The notes: generated from the sequence alone by a model not told the origin. Positions 43,578-51,575 are shown, numbered from the stretch's first letter. The stretch: DNA of 64,000 nucleotides from Lactiplantibacillus plajomi (GCF_005405405.1 NZ_BJDZ01000004.1:62001-126000), one strand, 5' to 3'. Translations and numbers: made by a program.

Positions 43578-43750
43578 GAGAGTGTGACAAAAGTCGGTTA
43601 GTTGGTGAGCATAACGGCGTAAGGCGAATAATCCTGGGCTTGGATTGTTGGACTTACGGGGTTAAGCGGAGCCAGCTGACTTTTGGCGCACGTTTCGACT
43701 ATCAATATCCGGAAACACACAAGGGGCTGTGACTAATGTCACAGCCCCTT
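43578..43750 (-). repeat. Dispersed repeat R1, full copy B
   Basis: Reverse-oriented, closely similar to copy A over its full length, with the GGGGCTGTGAC..GTCACAGCCCC hairpin at 43733-43747. It lies between the convergent 3' ends of the UDG and NAD(P)-binding genes. Confidence 0.8.
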
Positions 43751-43769
43751 AAGAATGTCGTTTTGTGAG

Positions 43770-44408
43770 TTAATACCAAGCGGGCTTGTCACCGTCGGTA
43801 TTCGGTTTGTTGACTCCGAGTGAGGCGCGGACGCCTTCGGTTGGAGTTTGCGCCAACTTGACGACTAACGCCGCGATGCTTTTACGGGAAACTTCGGTCC
43901 CTTTGAACGGATCGTGTCGTTGCGTGGTTTCGTAATCAATTTCATCCTTATTCGTCAGCCAAGCCGGTCGGATGATGGTGTAATCTAAATCGGAAGTTTC
44001 GAGGACCTGGGCCGCGTCGTAGTAGCGAGTGAGGTAGTCGCCGAGCGTTTGGTTATTCCACTGCCCGAATTTACCCGGAACTTCGTCGTAGATACCAAGC
44101 GTCGAAATCCAGATGACCCGCTTAACGCCGGTTGCGTGCATGGCGCTGACCACCGTTTCGGCCTGTTGCTGGATGTTTTGACCGGCTAAGTTAGCGTAAA
44201 CGATGTCTTGACCCGCCATTGCTTTTTCCAACTTCGTTTCATCGGTCACGTCGCCGTCGACAATGGCGACCCGGTCGGATTTCAAGTTGGCGACCCGCTG
44301 TGAACGACGTAAGTAAAGTGTCAGTTTAAAGCGGTCGTCAGCTAAAAATTGGCTTTCAGCTAGCCGGGCAATTTGGCCGGCAGCCCCTAGAATCAGTACG
44401 TTTGTCAT
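43770..44408 (-). CDS. NAD(P)-binding SDR/NmrA-like protein
   Basis: 212 aa Rossmann-fold protein. The nucleotide-binding loop LILGAAGQIARLAESQF (~5-21; GxxGxxx) is followed by Arg at the end of strand 2 (YLRRSQR), favouring NADP(H). IWISTLGIYDEVPG and the Tyr of YYDAAQVLE correspond to the SDR active-site region in atypical form. Relatives act as NADPH sensors or epimerase-like reductases. GGAGGAG lies just before the ATG. Monocistronic. Confidence 0.83.
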   Translation of the reverse strand: MTNVLILGAAGQIARLAESQFLADDRFKLTLYLRRSQRVANLKSDRVAIVDGDVTDETKLEKAMAGQDIVYANLAGQNIQQQAETVVSAMHATGVKRVIWISTLGIYDEVPGKFGQWNNQTLGDYLTRYYDAAQVLETSDLDYTIIRPAWLTNKDEIDYETTQRHDPFKGTEVSRKSIAALVVKLAQTPTEGVRASLGVNKPNTDGDKPAWY

Positions 44409-44574
44409 GTAATCTCCTCCTAAACAATTTAACTGTAAATCTAATGATTACAGAATGCAAGTGAACGGTTTCAAAAAAAGTGGGTCAAAATTATGTCACT
44501 TTTTAAAATTAGTCCTATAATGGACTTGTATCGAAGTTCGACTCCGGTACACCAAAACAAAAGAGGCGATTTTC

Positions 44575-44721
44575 ATGGCACAAAAGCTTAGCAAGGAACA
44601 AAAAAAGGCTATGATTCAAAAAGCCGAAGAAGAACGTGCAAAGCATCCAAAGAAGAAGAGCGGGGTTTCCGGTTTTGAAACCATCGACCAAGATGCTAAA
44701 AAGTTGTCACAAGACAACTAG
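44575..44721 (+). CDS. Small highly charged protein (48 aa)
   Basis: 48 aa, mostly Lys, Glu and Gln (QKLSKEQKKAMIQKAEEER), with GVSGFETIDQDAKKLSQDN at the end. It appears helical and soluble. Evidence for a real gene is a good start (AGAGGCG upstream), a strong terminator just after, and codon use resembling highly expressed genes (CAA, AAG, GAA, CCA). No family recognised; small proteins of this composition occur in lactobacilli. Confidence 0.6.
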   Translation: MAQKLSKEQKKAMIQKAEEERAKHPKKKSGVSGFETIDQDAKKLSQDN

Positions 44722-44745
44722 TGAGTTGCATGCTTAGTGTTATGA

Positions 44746-44783
44746 AGCTAGCTACCAATCTTTGGTAGCTAGTCTTTTTTTTG
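44746..44783 (+). terminator. Intrinsic terminator of the 48-aa gene
   Basis: AGCTAGCTACCAA / TTGGTAGCTAG.CT followed by TTTTTTTT. Confidence 0.85.
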
Positions 44784-44852
44784 CAATTAAACTGGCGTTC
44801 ATTTTTGACACCGCTTGCAGTATAATGTGACTAACCATGGGGGGTGGCAAAA

Positions 44853-45191
44853 ATGGATGAATTTAGCCATTTTATTGACGAGTTAGATCATGCGCTGCGG
44901 ACGGAAACCGTTAGTGGCGCCGACGTGGTGTTCATACCGACAACTTTTAGTTGCCATGATCACCATTTGCAAGTGGAATTAACAATGTTACAAACGTCGT
45001 TGAATCAGGGGGACAACGCGTACGGAGCGACTGACATCTTAACGCGGGTTCGGGAGTTAGTGGGAATCGAATTAGCAGACCGACCGCGCTCGAGCTGGCC
45101 GCGCCAGACAACGACCCGTAACTTGACGATCACACCGCACAAAGTTGTGCGGGTGATTCCGGTCGATATGGCGCGTTACGGCGTTAAGTAG
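44853..45191 (+). CDS. Hypothetical protein
   Basis: 112 aa, soluble. I recognise no family. Features: an acidic N-terminal helix (DEFSHFIDELDHAL), a His-rich central strand (FSCHDHHLQVELTML) and a basic C-terminal third. ATG 44853 follows GGGGGGTGG by 6 nt; the in-frame GTG at 44844 lies in that ribosome site. The CIRCE element of the next gene begins 5 bp after its stop. Confidence 0.55.
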   Translation: MDEFSHFIDELDHALRTETVSGADVVFIPTTFSCHDHHLQVELTMLQTSLNQGDNAYGATDILTRVRELVGIELADRPRSSWPRQTTTRNLTITPHKVVRVIPVDMARYGVK

Positions 45192-45195
45192 GGAT

Positions 45196-45222
45196 TTAGC
45201 ACTCGGATAGATGGAGTGCTAA
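45196..45222. promoter_or_regulatory. CIRCE element (HrcA operator)
   Basis: TTAGCACTC-N9-GAGTGCTAA, a perfect 9-9-9 match. It lies 66 bp upstream of the hsp20 start, next to a possible promoter (TTGAAA 45226, TATCAT 16 nt on). Confidence 0.92.
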
Positions 45223-45288
45223 ATTCTTGAAATTGTTGTTGAAGCGCCTATCATTAATAGTGTAGATAAGTTGAAAGGATGATTATAG

Positions 45289-45732
45289 ATGGCTAACGAT
45301 ATGTTAAATTGGCATAATGATTTATTTGATCGTTTTAACGACCTATCCAAGGTTGATGGCTTGGTCAACGGTTTGGGACGCTCATTTTGGAACGTTGCCA
45401 ACAACGGCTTGGTTTTAAAGACGGATATTAAAGAAAACGATGAACAGTACGTGATGAAGATCGACGTTCCCGGTATTGATAAAAAAGACATTGCGTTGAA
45501 GTATCGCGATGGGACGTTATCATTGGCCGTTAAGCGCGATAGTTTCGATGATGAAAGTGACGCGGACGGCAACGTGATTGCCAGTGAACGCCGTTCCGGG
45601 CGCTTTGGTCGCCAGTATTCACTGCCAGACGTTGACGTGGATAAGATTGAAGCCCGTTACGAAAACGGGGTCTTACAGTTGACGTTGCCGAAGAAGGCGG
45701 CGGCCGATACCCATCACATTGAAATTCAGTAA
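45289..45732 (+). CDS. hsp20: Small heat-shock protein Hsp20
   Basis: 147 aa ATP-independent chaperone. The alpha-crystallin domain covers ~residues 42-140: YVMKIDVPGIDKKDI at its start and the signature YENGVLQLTLPKK near its end, with an N-terminal region rich in Asp and Asn and a short C-terminal HHIEIQ tail. GAAAGG precedes the ATG. A perfect CIRCE upstream indicates repression by HrcA at normal temperature, less usual for hsp20 than for groE/dnaK operons. Confidence 0.93.
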   Translation: MANDMLNWHNDLFDRFNDLSKVDGLVNGLGRSFWNVANNGLVLKTDIKENDEQYVMKIDVPGIDKKDIALKYRDGTLSLAVKRDSFDDESDADGNVIASERRSGRFGRQYSLPDVDVDKIEARYENGVLQLTLPKKAAADTHHIEIQ

Positions 45733-45744
45733 ACGGTAGCTAAA

Positions 45745-45786
45745 CGGCCGGCAGTCGGGGGAATTATCCCGACCGCCGGTTTTTTA
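45745..45786 (+). terminator. Intrinsic terminator of hsp20
   Basis: CCGGC.GTCGGG / CCCGAC.GCCGG followed by TTTTTT. Confidence 0.85.
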
Positions 45787-45935
45787 CGACAAAAAGTTTT
45801 ACAGACAGAATAAGGATAATTAACACAAAATTTATAAAAATCTGGTACAATCTAAAGTTACTGGAGGAATTGCCAGTCGCGTTCGTTGTGAACGTGGAAT
45901 TGTTGTCGGATTGATTAAGAAAGTAGGAATGCGTG

Positions 45936-46442
45936 ATGACGGAAGGTTTTAGACCGAGTCACCCTAAAATATCGATTGATGATGACCCTGGAATACGGGC
46001 CGACATCGAAGCCTTAACGGGTGAACTCTCACAACAGCAACTCGCAAAATGGGCGCTGATTATTGCTAAGAAGGCGTTACAGTACGTGGACGATCAACAA
46101 AAGTATGATCGGAAACTGCGCTTGGCAATTGACGCCAATGAACTTTGGCAAGTTAACTTGGTGACGGTATATCAAGTTCGCCAGGCGTTGACCAGGTTGG
46201 CCGCGCTACAGGCGAACAGTACGAGCTCAATCGGGGCGACCGCAATTGAATGTGTTCGCTGGGCGGTCGCTTCGGCCGACGCGGATGAAAACGCGCTGCG
46301 GGCCTCCGATTTAGCCATTAAGTTGGTCAACTTAACCCAACCAAACAACCAGGTCGCGGTCAGTGCGGAACGGCGCTGGCAGTACGCACAACTGGCTGGT
46401 TTGGCTGAGAATATTCAGCAGGGGTTGCGGCATATGTTATAA
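45936..46442 (+). CDS. Imm-5-like putative immunity-domain protein
   Basis: 168 aa helical protein. Pattern KWALIIAKKALQYVD, then AIDANELWQV, then repeated Ala-rich helices (ATAIECVRWAVASADADENALRASDLAIKL) matches the Imm-5-like domain annotated as putative immunity protein in many Firmicutes. No toxin gene is adjacent, so the role is unclear. ATG 45936 has TAGGA 9 nt upstream. The next gene starts 33 bp later and is probably in the same operon. Confidence 0.5.
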   Translation: MTEGFRPSHPKISIDDDPGIRADIEALTGELSQQQLAKWALIIAKKALQYVDDQQKYDRKLRLAIDANELWQVNLVTVYQVRQALTRLAALQANSTSSIGATAIECVRWAVASADADENALRASDLAIKLVNLTQPNNQVAVSAERRWQYAQLAGLAENIQQGLRHML

Positions 46443-46474
46443 TTCCCATAGAGAAAAGTTAGGTGGGATTGAGC

Positions 46475-46843
46475 ATGGCAACAGCGGTACACGCAAAAGC
46501 TAAGGTGGAGTTACTTCGGCAATATCAAGAAATAGTGACTAAGTATTTAGACAATATTACTGAAACGGTCGATGTTGGGGCGCATTTCAAATTAAAAAAC
46601 GAGCCCGGATTTAATTATTTTGTGGACTATTTGTTCTTAGCAAACGTCTGCTACCAAGCAAGTTTAGATATTTTAAATAACGAAGATCAAAAATACCCGG
46701 AAACGCACGAACGGTTAGCCGGTGTCATCTTGAAGTACCCGGAATATTTAACGTTGGCCGTGTTCAACGCTGATTTCCAGGACGAGAGTGTGACCGACCA
46801 CTACGAAAAGACCCTCGTGGATCTAGTAGGAACCTTAAACTAA
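46475..46843 (+). CDS. Hypothetical soluble protein
   Basis: 122 aa, acidic and probably alpha-helical (VELLRQYQEIVTKYLDNITETVD.. YFVDYLFLANVCYQASLDIL). No family recognised. ATG 46475 follows AGGTGGG by 7 nt; the in-frame GTG at 46463 overlaps it. It lies downstream of the Imm-5-like gene and is followed by a strong terminator just before mutY. Confidence 0.55.
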   Translation: MATAVHAKAKVELLRQYQEIVTKYLDNITETVDVGAHFKLKNEPGFNYFVDYLFLANVCYQASLDILNNEDQKYPETHERLAGVILKYPEYLTLAVFNADFQDESVTDHYEKTLVDLVGTLN

Positions 46844-46852
46844 TTATTGGTG

Positions 46853-46890
46853 ACGCCACGGCCCCGTTGCGGGGTACGTGGCGTTTTTTT
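46853..46890 (+). terminator. Intrinsic terminator directly upstream of mutY
   Basis: ACGCCACG.CCCCG / CGGGG..CGTGGCGT followed by seven T, ending only 3 nt before the mutY ribosome site. Confidence 0.85.
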
Positions 46891-46902
46891 GACAAGGAGG
46901 AA

Positions 46903-48012
46903 TTGCTTACGATTGAATGGGATGACGTGACGATTAAAGATTTTCAGACCACGTTACTGAATTGGTTTGACCAAGAAGGCCGTGATCTGCCCTGGCGCCA
47001 CGACCACGACCCGTACCACGTCTGGGTCTCAGAAATAATGTTGCAACAAACCCAGGTCCAAACGGTGATTCCCTATTACCAGCGCTTCATGGACTGGTTC
47101 CCGACCGTGACGGCGTTGGCGAACGCCCCGGAAGAGCGCTTACTCAAGGCATGGCAGGGACTGGGCTACTATTCGCGGGTGCGCAACATGCAACGCTGTG
47201 CCCGTCAGTTACTAGCCGACTACGACGGGCAGTGGCCACAAACCGCGGCTGAATTGACGCAATTGACGGGAATTGGGCCGTACACGGCCGGGGCGATTGC
47301 GAGCATTGCCTTTAATCAGCCGGTTCCCGCCGTCGATGGGAACGCCTACCGCGTCTTTAGCCGGCTATTAAAGATTGATGCGGACATTGCTAAGCCCCAG
47401 ACCCGTAAGCTGTTTGAACAAGTCATTGCTCGGATTATTCCGCGCGAGCGACCGGGTGACTTTAACCAAGCAATTATGGACTTGGGGTCCAGTTACATGA
47501 CGGCCCGCCAGCCGGACAGTGCGCATTCGCCGGTTCGCCGCTTTAACCAGGCCTACTTAGATGGTGATGAATTGCAATACCCGGTTAAGACCAAGAAGCC
47601 GCGACCTAAACCGGTGGCGTACGTGGCGGTCCTAGCACGGATGGGTGAGCAGTGGTTGATGACCCAGCGACCGAGTAACGGCATGCTGGCGAATCTGTGG
47701 ACGGTTCCCCTGATTAAACTAGATGATTTGGATTTAGAAAACCCGCGTGATTTCGATGAACTTCGTGCGGCAATTACGGCCCGCTTTAAACACGACAGCC
47801 GACTGGACGTTCAGGTTAACCAGTTGGACTTACGAGCAGTCACCCATACGTTTACTCACCAAAAATGGACAATTCAGCTGGTTGCGGCCACCGTGACCCC
47901 GGCTGATTTAGCCTACTTTGCGGGTCAAAGTGTTGCCCCATCAGCGTTGGCGCAACTGCCGATTCCCAAAGTTCAAGCGAAAATTTTTGACCGCGCCGGC
48001 ATCGAGTTGTAA
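46903..48012 (+). CDS. mutY: A/G-specific adenine glycosylase MutY, lacking the Fe-S cluster motif
   Basis: About 369 aa. Removes adenine mispaired with 8-oxoguanine. The HhH-GPD domain has LPWRHDHDPYHVWVSEIMLQQTQV with the catalytic Glu, the helix-hairpin-helix LTGIGPYTAGAIAS and the catalytic Asp in PAVDGNAYRV. The C-terminal part is the NUDIX-like 8-oxoG recognition domain (THTFTHQKWTI). Where MutY normally has four Cys for [4Fe-4S], the sequence runs MTARQPDSAHSPVRRFN with none. The start is uncertain: AAGGAGG is 2 nt from TTG 46903 and 11 nt from ATT 46912. Confidence 0.9.
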   Translation: MLTIEWDDVTIKDFQTTLLNWFDQEGRDLPWRHDHDPYHVWVSEIMLQQTQVQTVIPYYQRFMDWFPTVTALANAPEERLLKAWQGLGYYSRVRNMQRCARQLLADYDGQWPQTAAELTQLTGIGPYTAGAIASIAFNQPVPAVDGNAYRVFSRLLKIDADIAKPQTRKLFEQVIARIIPRERPGDFNQAIMDLGSSYMTARQPDSAHSPVRRFNQAYLDGDELQYPVKTKKPRPKPVAYVAVLARMGEQWLMTQRPSNGMLANLWTVPLIKLDDLDLENPRDFDELRAAITARFKHDSRLDVQVNQLDLRAVTHTFTHQKWTIQLVAATVTPADLAYFAGQSVAPSALAQLPIPKVQAKIFDRAGIEL

Positions 48013-48096
48013 GTAAGCGCCAACACTTTAGGTTTCGATTTTGCCGCGGTGTGGTAAAATATAGCAAACTTAAGAAAATTAATGGAGGACGACGGG

Positions 48097-48420
48097 ATGC
48101 TGAACGTTTTTGACATTGTTAAGCTAACTAAAATTGATCATAAGGAAGTCGATAGTAACCAAGTGGTCGTCACGGACGGTAACGGCAAGCCGAACGCGAT
48201 CCTGACCGCGCTCTTAAACGACGTCGTTAGTAACATGCGGATCTTCATTGATATGGGTGAAGTCTACGCCGTCGACGACCTCCTGCGGGAGTTGAGTGAG
48301 CACACCCCGTTACCGAACGACGTGTTGGAAGAATACGAAAAAGTACTCCGTGAACCGATTTATGGCATCAACTTTGTGCCCAAACGCGGGCAGGTTGAAG
48401 TTGTGGTTGGTGAGGGTTAA
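48097..48420 (+). CDS. Hypothetical protein, acidic
   Basis: 107 aa soluble, acidic. No family recognised. A central helix (ILTALLNDVVSNMRIFIDMGE) is followed by an Asp/Glu-rich helix (VDDLLRELSEHTPLPNDVLEEYEKVL) and a Val-rich C-terminal strand. ATG 48097 follows GGAGGACGAC; the alternative ATG 48082 lies in that site. Strong terminator after it; monocistronic. Confidence 0.55.
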   Translation: MLNVFDIVKLTKIDHKEVDSNQVVVTDGNGKPNAILTALLNDVVSNMRIFIDMGEVYAVDDLLRELSEHTPLPNDVLEEYEKVLREPIYGINFVPKRGQVEVVVGEG

Positions 48421-48429
48421 CCGATCAAT

Positions 48430-48469
48430 GATCCGGTTACTGGTGCGTACCAGTAACCGGATTTTTTTC
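48430..48469 (+). terminator. Intrinsic terminator
   Basis: ATCCGGTTACTGG / CCAGTAACCGGAT followed by TTTTTTCT. Confidence 0.88.
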
Positions 48470-48596
48470 TCGATAGCACGTGCTAAAATCGTGATTTATT
48501 AGCTGGTTTTTGAAAAAACGGGATTCGGGTGGGATAGAACGCATTTGCATTCTTTCTGCGATATAATTCTACTACACAAGTAGGGAGGTTCTGGTA

Positions 48597-48824
48597 ATGA
48601 AAACAGTTACTAAATCAACCACGATCCGTTTTGATGAAGATGTCCTTAATTTAATTCATAAGCAGGCTAAATTGGATGGACAAACTGCCACTGATTTTAT
48701 GCGTCGGGCGATATTAGAAAAACTTGAAGACAGTCTTGACTACCGGGACGCAATCAGAAATATTCGCGCAGCACATGGTCAAACTAGCTCTCGTGAAGAT
48801 GTTAAAAAGCAGTTAGGCCTTTGA
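48597..48824 (+). CDS. RelB/RHH-type antitoxin
   Basis: 75 aa ribbon-helix-helix DNA-binding protein. The N-terminal strand KSTTIRFDEDVLNLIHKQAKLDGQTATDFMRRAILEKLED (key parts TTIRFDED and ATDFMRRAILE) is the RHH fold, and the C-terminal tail (REDVKKQLGL) is the likely toxin-binding part. Neutralises the RelE-like toxin encoded just after and represses the pair. AGGGAGG lies 7-8 nt before the ATG. Upstream CTAC..GTAG inverted bases near the -10 TATAAT may be the operator. Confidence 0.82.
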   Translation: MKTVTKSTTIRFDEDVLNLIHKQAKLDGQTATDFMRRAILEKLEDSLDYRDAIRNIRAAHGQTSSREDVKKQLGL

Positions 48825-48826
48825 TC

Positions 48827-49102
48827 ATGAAATATACTTGGTCATTTAATCAAAAAGCTTTCAAAGATTTTAAAACGAATTTTGATAAACCGGTTCAAAT
48901 TGGAATTATCAAATGGCTGGGTAGCCATATTGAAGGTGCCGATAATCCCCGTATTTGGGGTAAAGCGCTCAAGGGGGAGTTTAGCACGCTTTGGCGTTAT
49001 CGAGTGGGCAGCTATCGGATAATTGCTGATATCCAGGATGGCATTTTTTTGGTTGAAGTCATTAAGGCGGGTAAACGCAATGATGTGTACAAGCAAAAAT
49101 AG
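48827..49102 (+). CDS. RelE/ParE-family toxin
   Basis: 91 aa. Fold elements are YTWSFNQKAFKDFKTN, IKWLGSHIEGADNPRIWGKALKGEFSTLWRYRVGSYRIIADI (the G-xxxLWRYRVGxYRIIA core is diagnostic) and the C-terminal VEVIKAGKRNDVYK, where Lys/Arg and Tyr match the mRNA-cleaving RelE residues. Starts 2 nt after the antitoxin stop (or at an overlapping TTG 48821), so translation is coupled. Terminator follows. A chromosomal type II toxin-antitoxin pair. Confidence 0.85.
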   Translation: MKYTWSFNQKAFKDFKTNFDKPVQIGIIKWLGSHIEGADNPRIWGKALKGEFSTLWRYRVGSYRIIADIQDGIFLVEVIKAGKRNDVYKQK

Positions 49103-49128
49103 CACCGACTAAGGAGTCGGTGCTTTCT
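49101..49128 (+). terminator. Intrinsic terminator of the toxin-antitoxin operon
   Basis: AGCACCGACT / AGTCGGTGCT followed by TTCTTAT. Confidence 0.75.
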
Positions 49129-49281
49129 TATATAGAGAGAAATGTTTGATCAATAAATATTTTTGACTGATCAATCAATGTAAAAATCCCGTAAAAATTA
49201 ACGGATGGGAACGCAATGGTTATTCGTTAACTTTTACGAGACAATCGTATCCTAAATCTTATTTAATGGTTGGCTGGCACT

Positions 49282-49920
49282 TTATTCCGTCCACCCATGG
49301 TCATCGCGCCAGTCACGTTTACGACTATCACTGATGTAGGGGTTACCCGCCACAATAAAGCGGAGCGGCAGTTGTCCGCTGGCCGCGTCCGGATTGACAC
49401 CAACCCGTGGTACTGCCAGAATTTGGCGGGGCTGCCGGGTTTCTGCTAGACTAATGGTGAAGGGACTATCATCGATCAGGCTTAAATTATCCGTTTGATC
49501 ACGGATGCCAAGTGCCTGGGTCAGTTTACCGGGACCGTTGGAAACCTGGACCCCGGATTTACCGCGGTTCGCGAGCATCTGGTCGGTGCCGTGAGTCGGC
49601 TCGATGGCACGAATTAAGACCCCTTCCGGCGTTTCCGCCGGTTGGGTGACGACGTCGAACAAGAGGTTGGCACGTAATTGGTAGATGTACAGGGTGCCGG
49701 CCTCACGGTACAGCGGTTCGGTAAATTTACTCCGCCGACCGTTATAGGCGTGAGCCGCGGTGTCGTTGGTACCTAAGTAGGCCTCGGCTTCAACGATCAA
49801 CCCACCGGTAAGCCCATTGGAACTGCGGTATAATAAAGTTGACCCGAGGAGCGCTTTGGCGATTTCAGTCGTTGGCCGGCCGGTGAAGAAACTGGCGGTC
49901 GCAAAGTTAGTTGTTGTCAA
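49282..49920 (-). CDS. DNA-3-methyladenine glycosylase (Mpg/AAG family)
   Basis: 212 aa. Excises alkylated purines. It has the family opening FFTGRPTTEIAKALLGSTLLY, the catalytic Glu/Tyr region VEAEAYLGTNDTAAHAYNGR (~43-62), VLIRAIEP and NGPGKLTQALGI (~128-139). TTG start 49920 with AGAGGGATC upstream. Divergent from the DUF488 gene 39 bp away. Confidence 0.92.
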   Translation of the reverse strand: MTTTNFATASFFTGRPTTEIAKALLGSTLLYRSSNGLTGGLIVEAEAYLGTNDTAAHAYNGRRSKFTEPLYREAGTLYIYQLRANLLFDVVTQPAETPEGVLIRAIEPTHGTDQMLANRGKSGVQVSNGPGKLTQALGIRDQTDNLSLIDDSPFTISLAETRQPRQILAVPRVGVNPDAASGQLPLRFIVAGNPYISDSRKRDWRDDHGWTE

Positions 49921-49959
49921 AATAGATCCCTCTAATTCTAAAAGATTGAAGATGTTGAA

Positions 49960-50334
49960 ATGTTGTTAAAACTTGAACGCATTTATACGAAACCCGCTGA
50001 TTTAGATGGCTACCGGCTACTGGTTGACCGGTTGTGGCCACGCGGTATTTCGAAAGTGAACGCCCACTTGGATGACTGGGTCAAAGAGATTGGCCCGTCA
50101 ACCGAACTGCGGCGCTGGTTCAACCACGACGTTGAAAAATATCCGGAATTTGTGAAGAAGTACCGCGCTGAATTGGATGCCAACCCGATTACGGCCGACT
50201 TCATCAAGCAGGTGGCTACCCAGTTAAAGACTACTAACGTTATTTTACTCTTCGGGGCTAAGGATGAGCAACATAACCAGGCGGTCGTCCTTAAAGCGTA
50301 CTTGGAAGCCAGTGGCAAGTTACCGGAAAACTAA
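49960..50334 (+). CDS. DUF488 family protein
   Basis: 124 aa. The signature RLLVDRLWPRGISKVNAHLDDWVKEIGPS (~19-47; core LWPRG) and the C-terminal VILLFGAKDEQHNQAVVLKAYL are typical of the short DUF488 (YeaO-like) proteins. Function unknown. The ribosome site is weak (AAGATG), suggesting modest expression. Divergently arranged with the mpg gene. Confidence 0.82.
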   Translation: MLLKLERIYTKPADLDGYRLLVDRLWPRGISKVNAHLDDWVKEIGPSTELRRWFNHDVEKYPEFVKKYRAELDANPITADFIKQVATQLKTTNVILLFGAKDEQHNQAVVLKAYLEASGKLPEN

Positions 50335-50544
50335 TATATAAATAAGCTAATACTGGTATAGATATTTCGGCGGTTAAACCAACGCTAAACTGCGGACATC
50401 AAATTATTTTATTTATTTACCTGAAAAAGCTAGTAATCATAAGGCTTTTCTGCTATGATGATGGTGCTAATTAATGACGTCAACTATTACAGTGCACAAT
50501 AATGGGGGTTGCATTGTTAGGCAAGCAAGATTGGGGATAATATT

Positions 50545-50949
50545 ATGATTAACTTATGTGTGTTACCAAGTACCGCAAGTTGTCGCAAAGCCCATCGTTG
50601 GCTATTGGAGCACCGGATTCCGTTTCATGAACGGAATATGAATGCTCAGCCACTGACGGAAGCCGAAATCAAGCATTTGCTACAGTATACGTATGATGGC
50701 ATCGACGATTTAATTAGTACCAAGTCGAATGCGTATCACCAACTCAGTAAGACGACACCGATTGAAGACATGCCGTTGAGTGAGGCGGTTAAGGTCTTGA
50801 GTCAGACACCACAACTGCTACGTCGCCCGATAATTTTTGATGATCACCGCTTACTATGTGGCTTTAACCAGGATGAAATTCGGATGTTTATTCCTCGCGA
50901 ACAGCGAATTTTGAAGATGCGCGCGATGGAAAGCCATCAAATGGCTTAG
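50545..50949 (+). CDS. Spx/ArsC-family regulator lacking the first redox cysteine
   Basis: 134 aa. Spx-like throughout: LLEHRIPFHERNMN after the N-terminal strand, SKTTPIEDMPLSEAVKVLSQTPQLLRRPII and DEIRMFIPRE. Spx proteins sense disulfide stress through Cys10-x-x-Cys13; here the motif reads S-T-A-S-C-R-K, keeping only the second Cys. It should bind RNA polymerase alpha but not form the CxxC switch. GGGG precedes the ATG by about 9 nt. Monocistronic. Confidence 0.87.
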   Translation: MINLCVLPSTASCRKAHRWLLEHRIPFHERNMNAQPLTEAEIKHLLQYTYDGIDDLISTKSNAYHQLSKTTPIEDMPLSEAVKVLSQTPQLLRRPIIFDDHRLLCGFNQDEIRMFIPREQRILKMRAMESHQMA

Positions 50950-51009
50950 AACTACTGGCTTTAAGAGTAGCCGCCGTAGTTTTGGGAAAACCAATTAAAA
51001 TGTAAAACC

Positions 51010-51060
51010 AAGGCAACTACCTGCCCTCAAAAACTGATGAGCGCAGGTAGTTGCCTTTTG
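51010..51060. terminator. Bidirectional terminator
   Basis: AAGGCAACTACCTGC / GCAGGTAGTTGCCTT between convergent genes, T-rich on the plus strand. Confidence 0.85.
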
Positions 51061-51074
51061 AATTGTTTGTCAAT

Positions 51075-51575
51075 CTATGCGTATTTATGCGCAATCTTTG
51101 CAGCCACCGCCGCCGCAATCGCACCCACTAAGTCGTCAATAAAGGTATTGACCGAGCCGGATTTGTCTTCGTCTAAACGTTTGATAATGCCTTCTTTGAC
51201 CTTGTCAACGTACCCGTAATTGGTGACCCCAATCGTACCGTAAATGTTGGCCATGTTCAGTGCCAGCCCTTCGTCAACGCCGAAAACGCCAGCGTCGTTG
51301 GCCACGATTGATTGCAGTGGTTCCTTTAGCTGACCCTCGGTTGCGAGTCGGTCGAGTTCCAGTGCGACCATCGCGTTATTGAGCAGTTCACGTTTATGAA
51401 GCACTTCCTTAGTCTCGGCCTCGCACTCCGCAACCGTGAGTTGGGGCACGTACTTTACTTGTAAGTTGTAGGTGATTTCCGCAATTTCCTTGTAGGTGAT
51501 GCCCTTAGCAGCTAAGGCGTGACTCACGAATTCGTAAGCAGCCTTGTCTGGATACTTAAAACTTTGATCGTCCAA
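51075..51575 (-). CDS. pgpA: Phosphatidylglycerophosphatase A-like protein (PgpA/YutG family)
   Basis: 166 aa soluble helical protein. The fold's conserved blocks are GVFGVDEGLALNMANIYGTIGVTNYGYVDKVKEGIIKRLD (key parts VDEGLALNMANIYG and GYVDK) and the C-terminal VNTFIDDLVGAIAAAVAAKIAH, both with the Asp residues expected of PgpA. Relatives dephosphorylate phosphatidylglycerophosphate, although the Gram-positive YutG branch is less well tested. TTG start 51575 with GGAGGGA upstream. Monocistronic. Confidence 0.8.
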   Translation of the reverse strand: MDDQSFKYPDKAAYEFVSHALAAKGITYKEIAEITYNLQVKYVPQLTVAECEAETKEVLHKRELLNNAMVALELDRLATEGQLKEPLQSIVANDAGVFGVDEGLALNMANIYGTIGVTNYGYVDKVKEGIIKRLDEDKSGSVNTFIDDLVGAIAAAVAAKIAHKYA

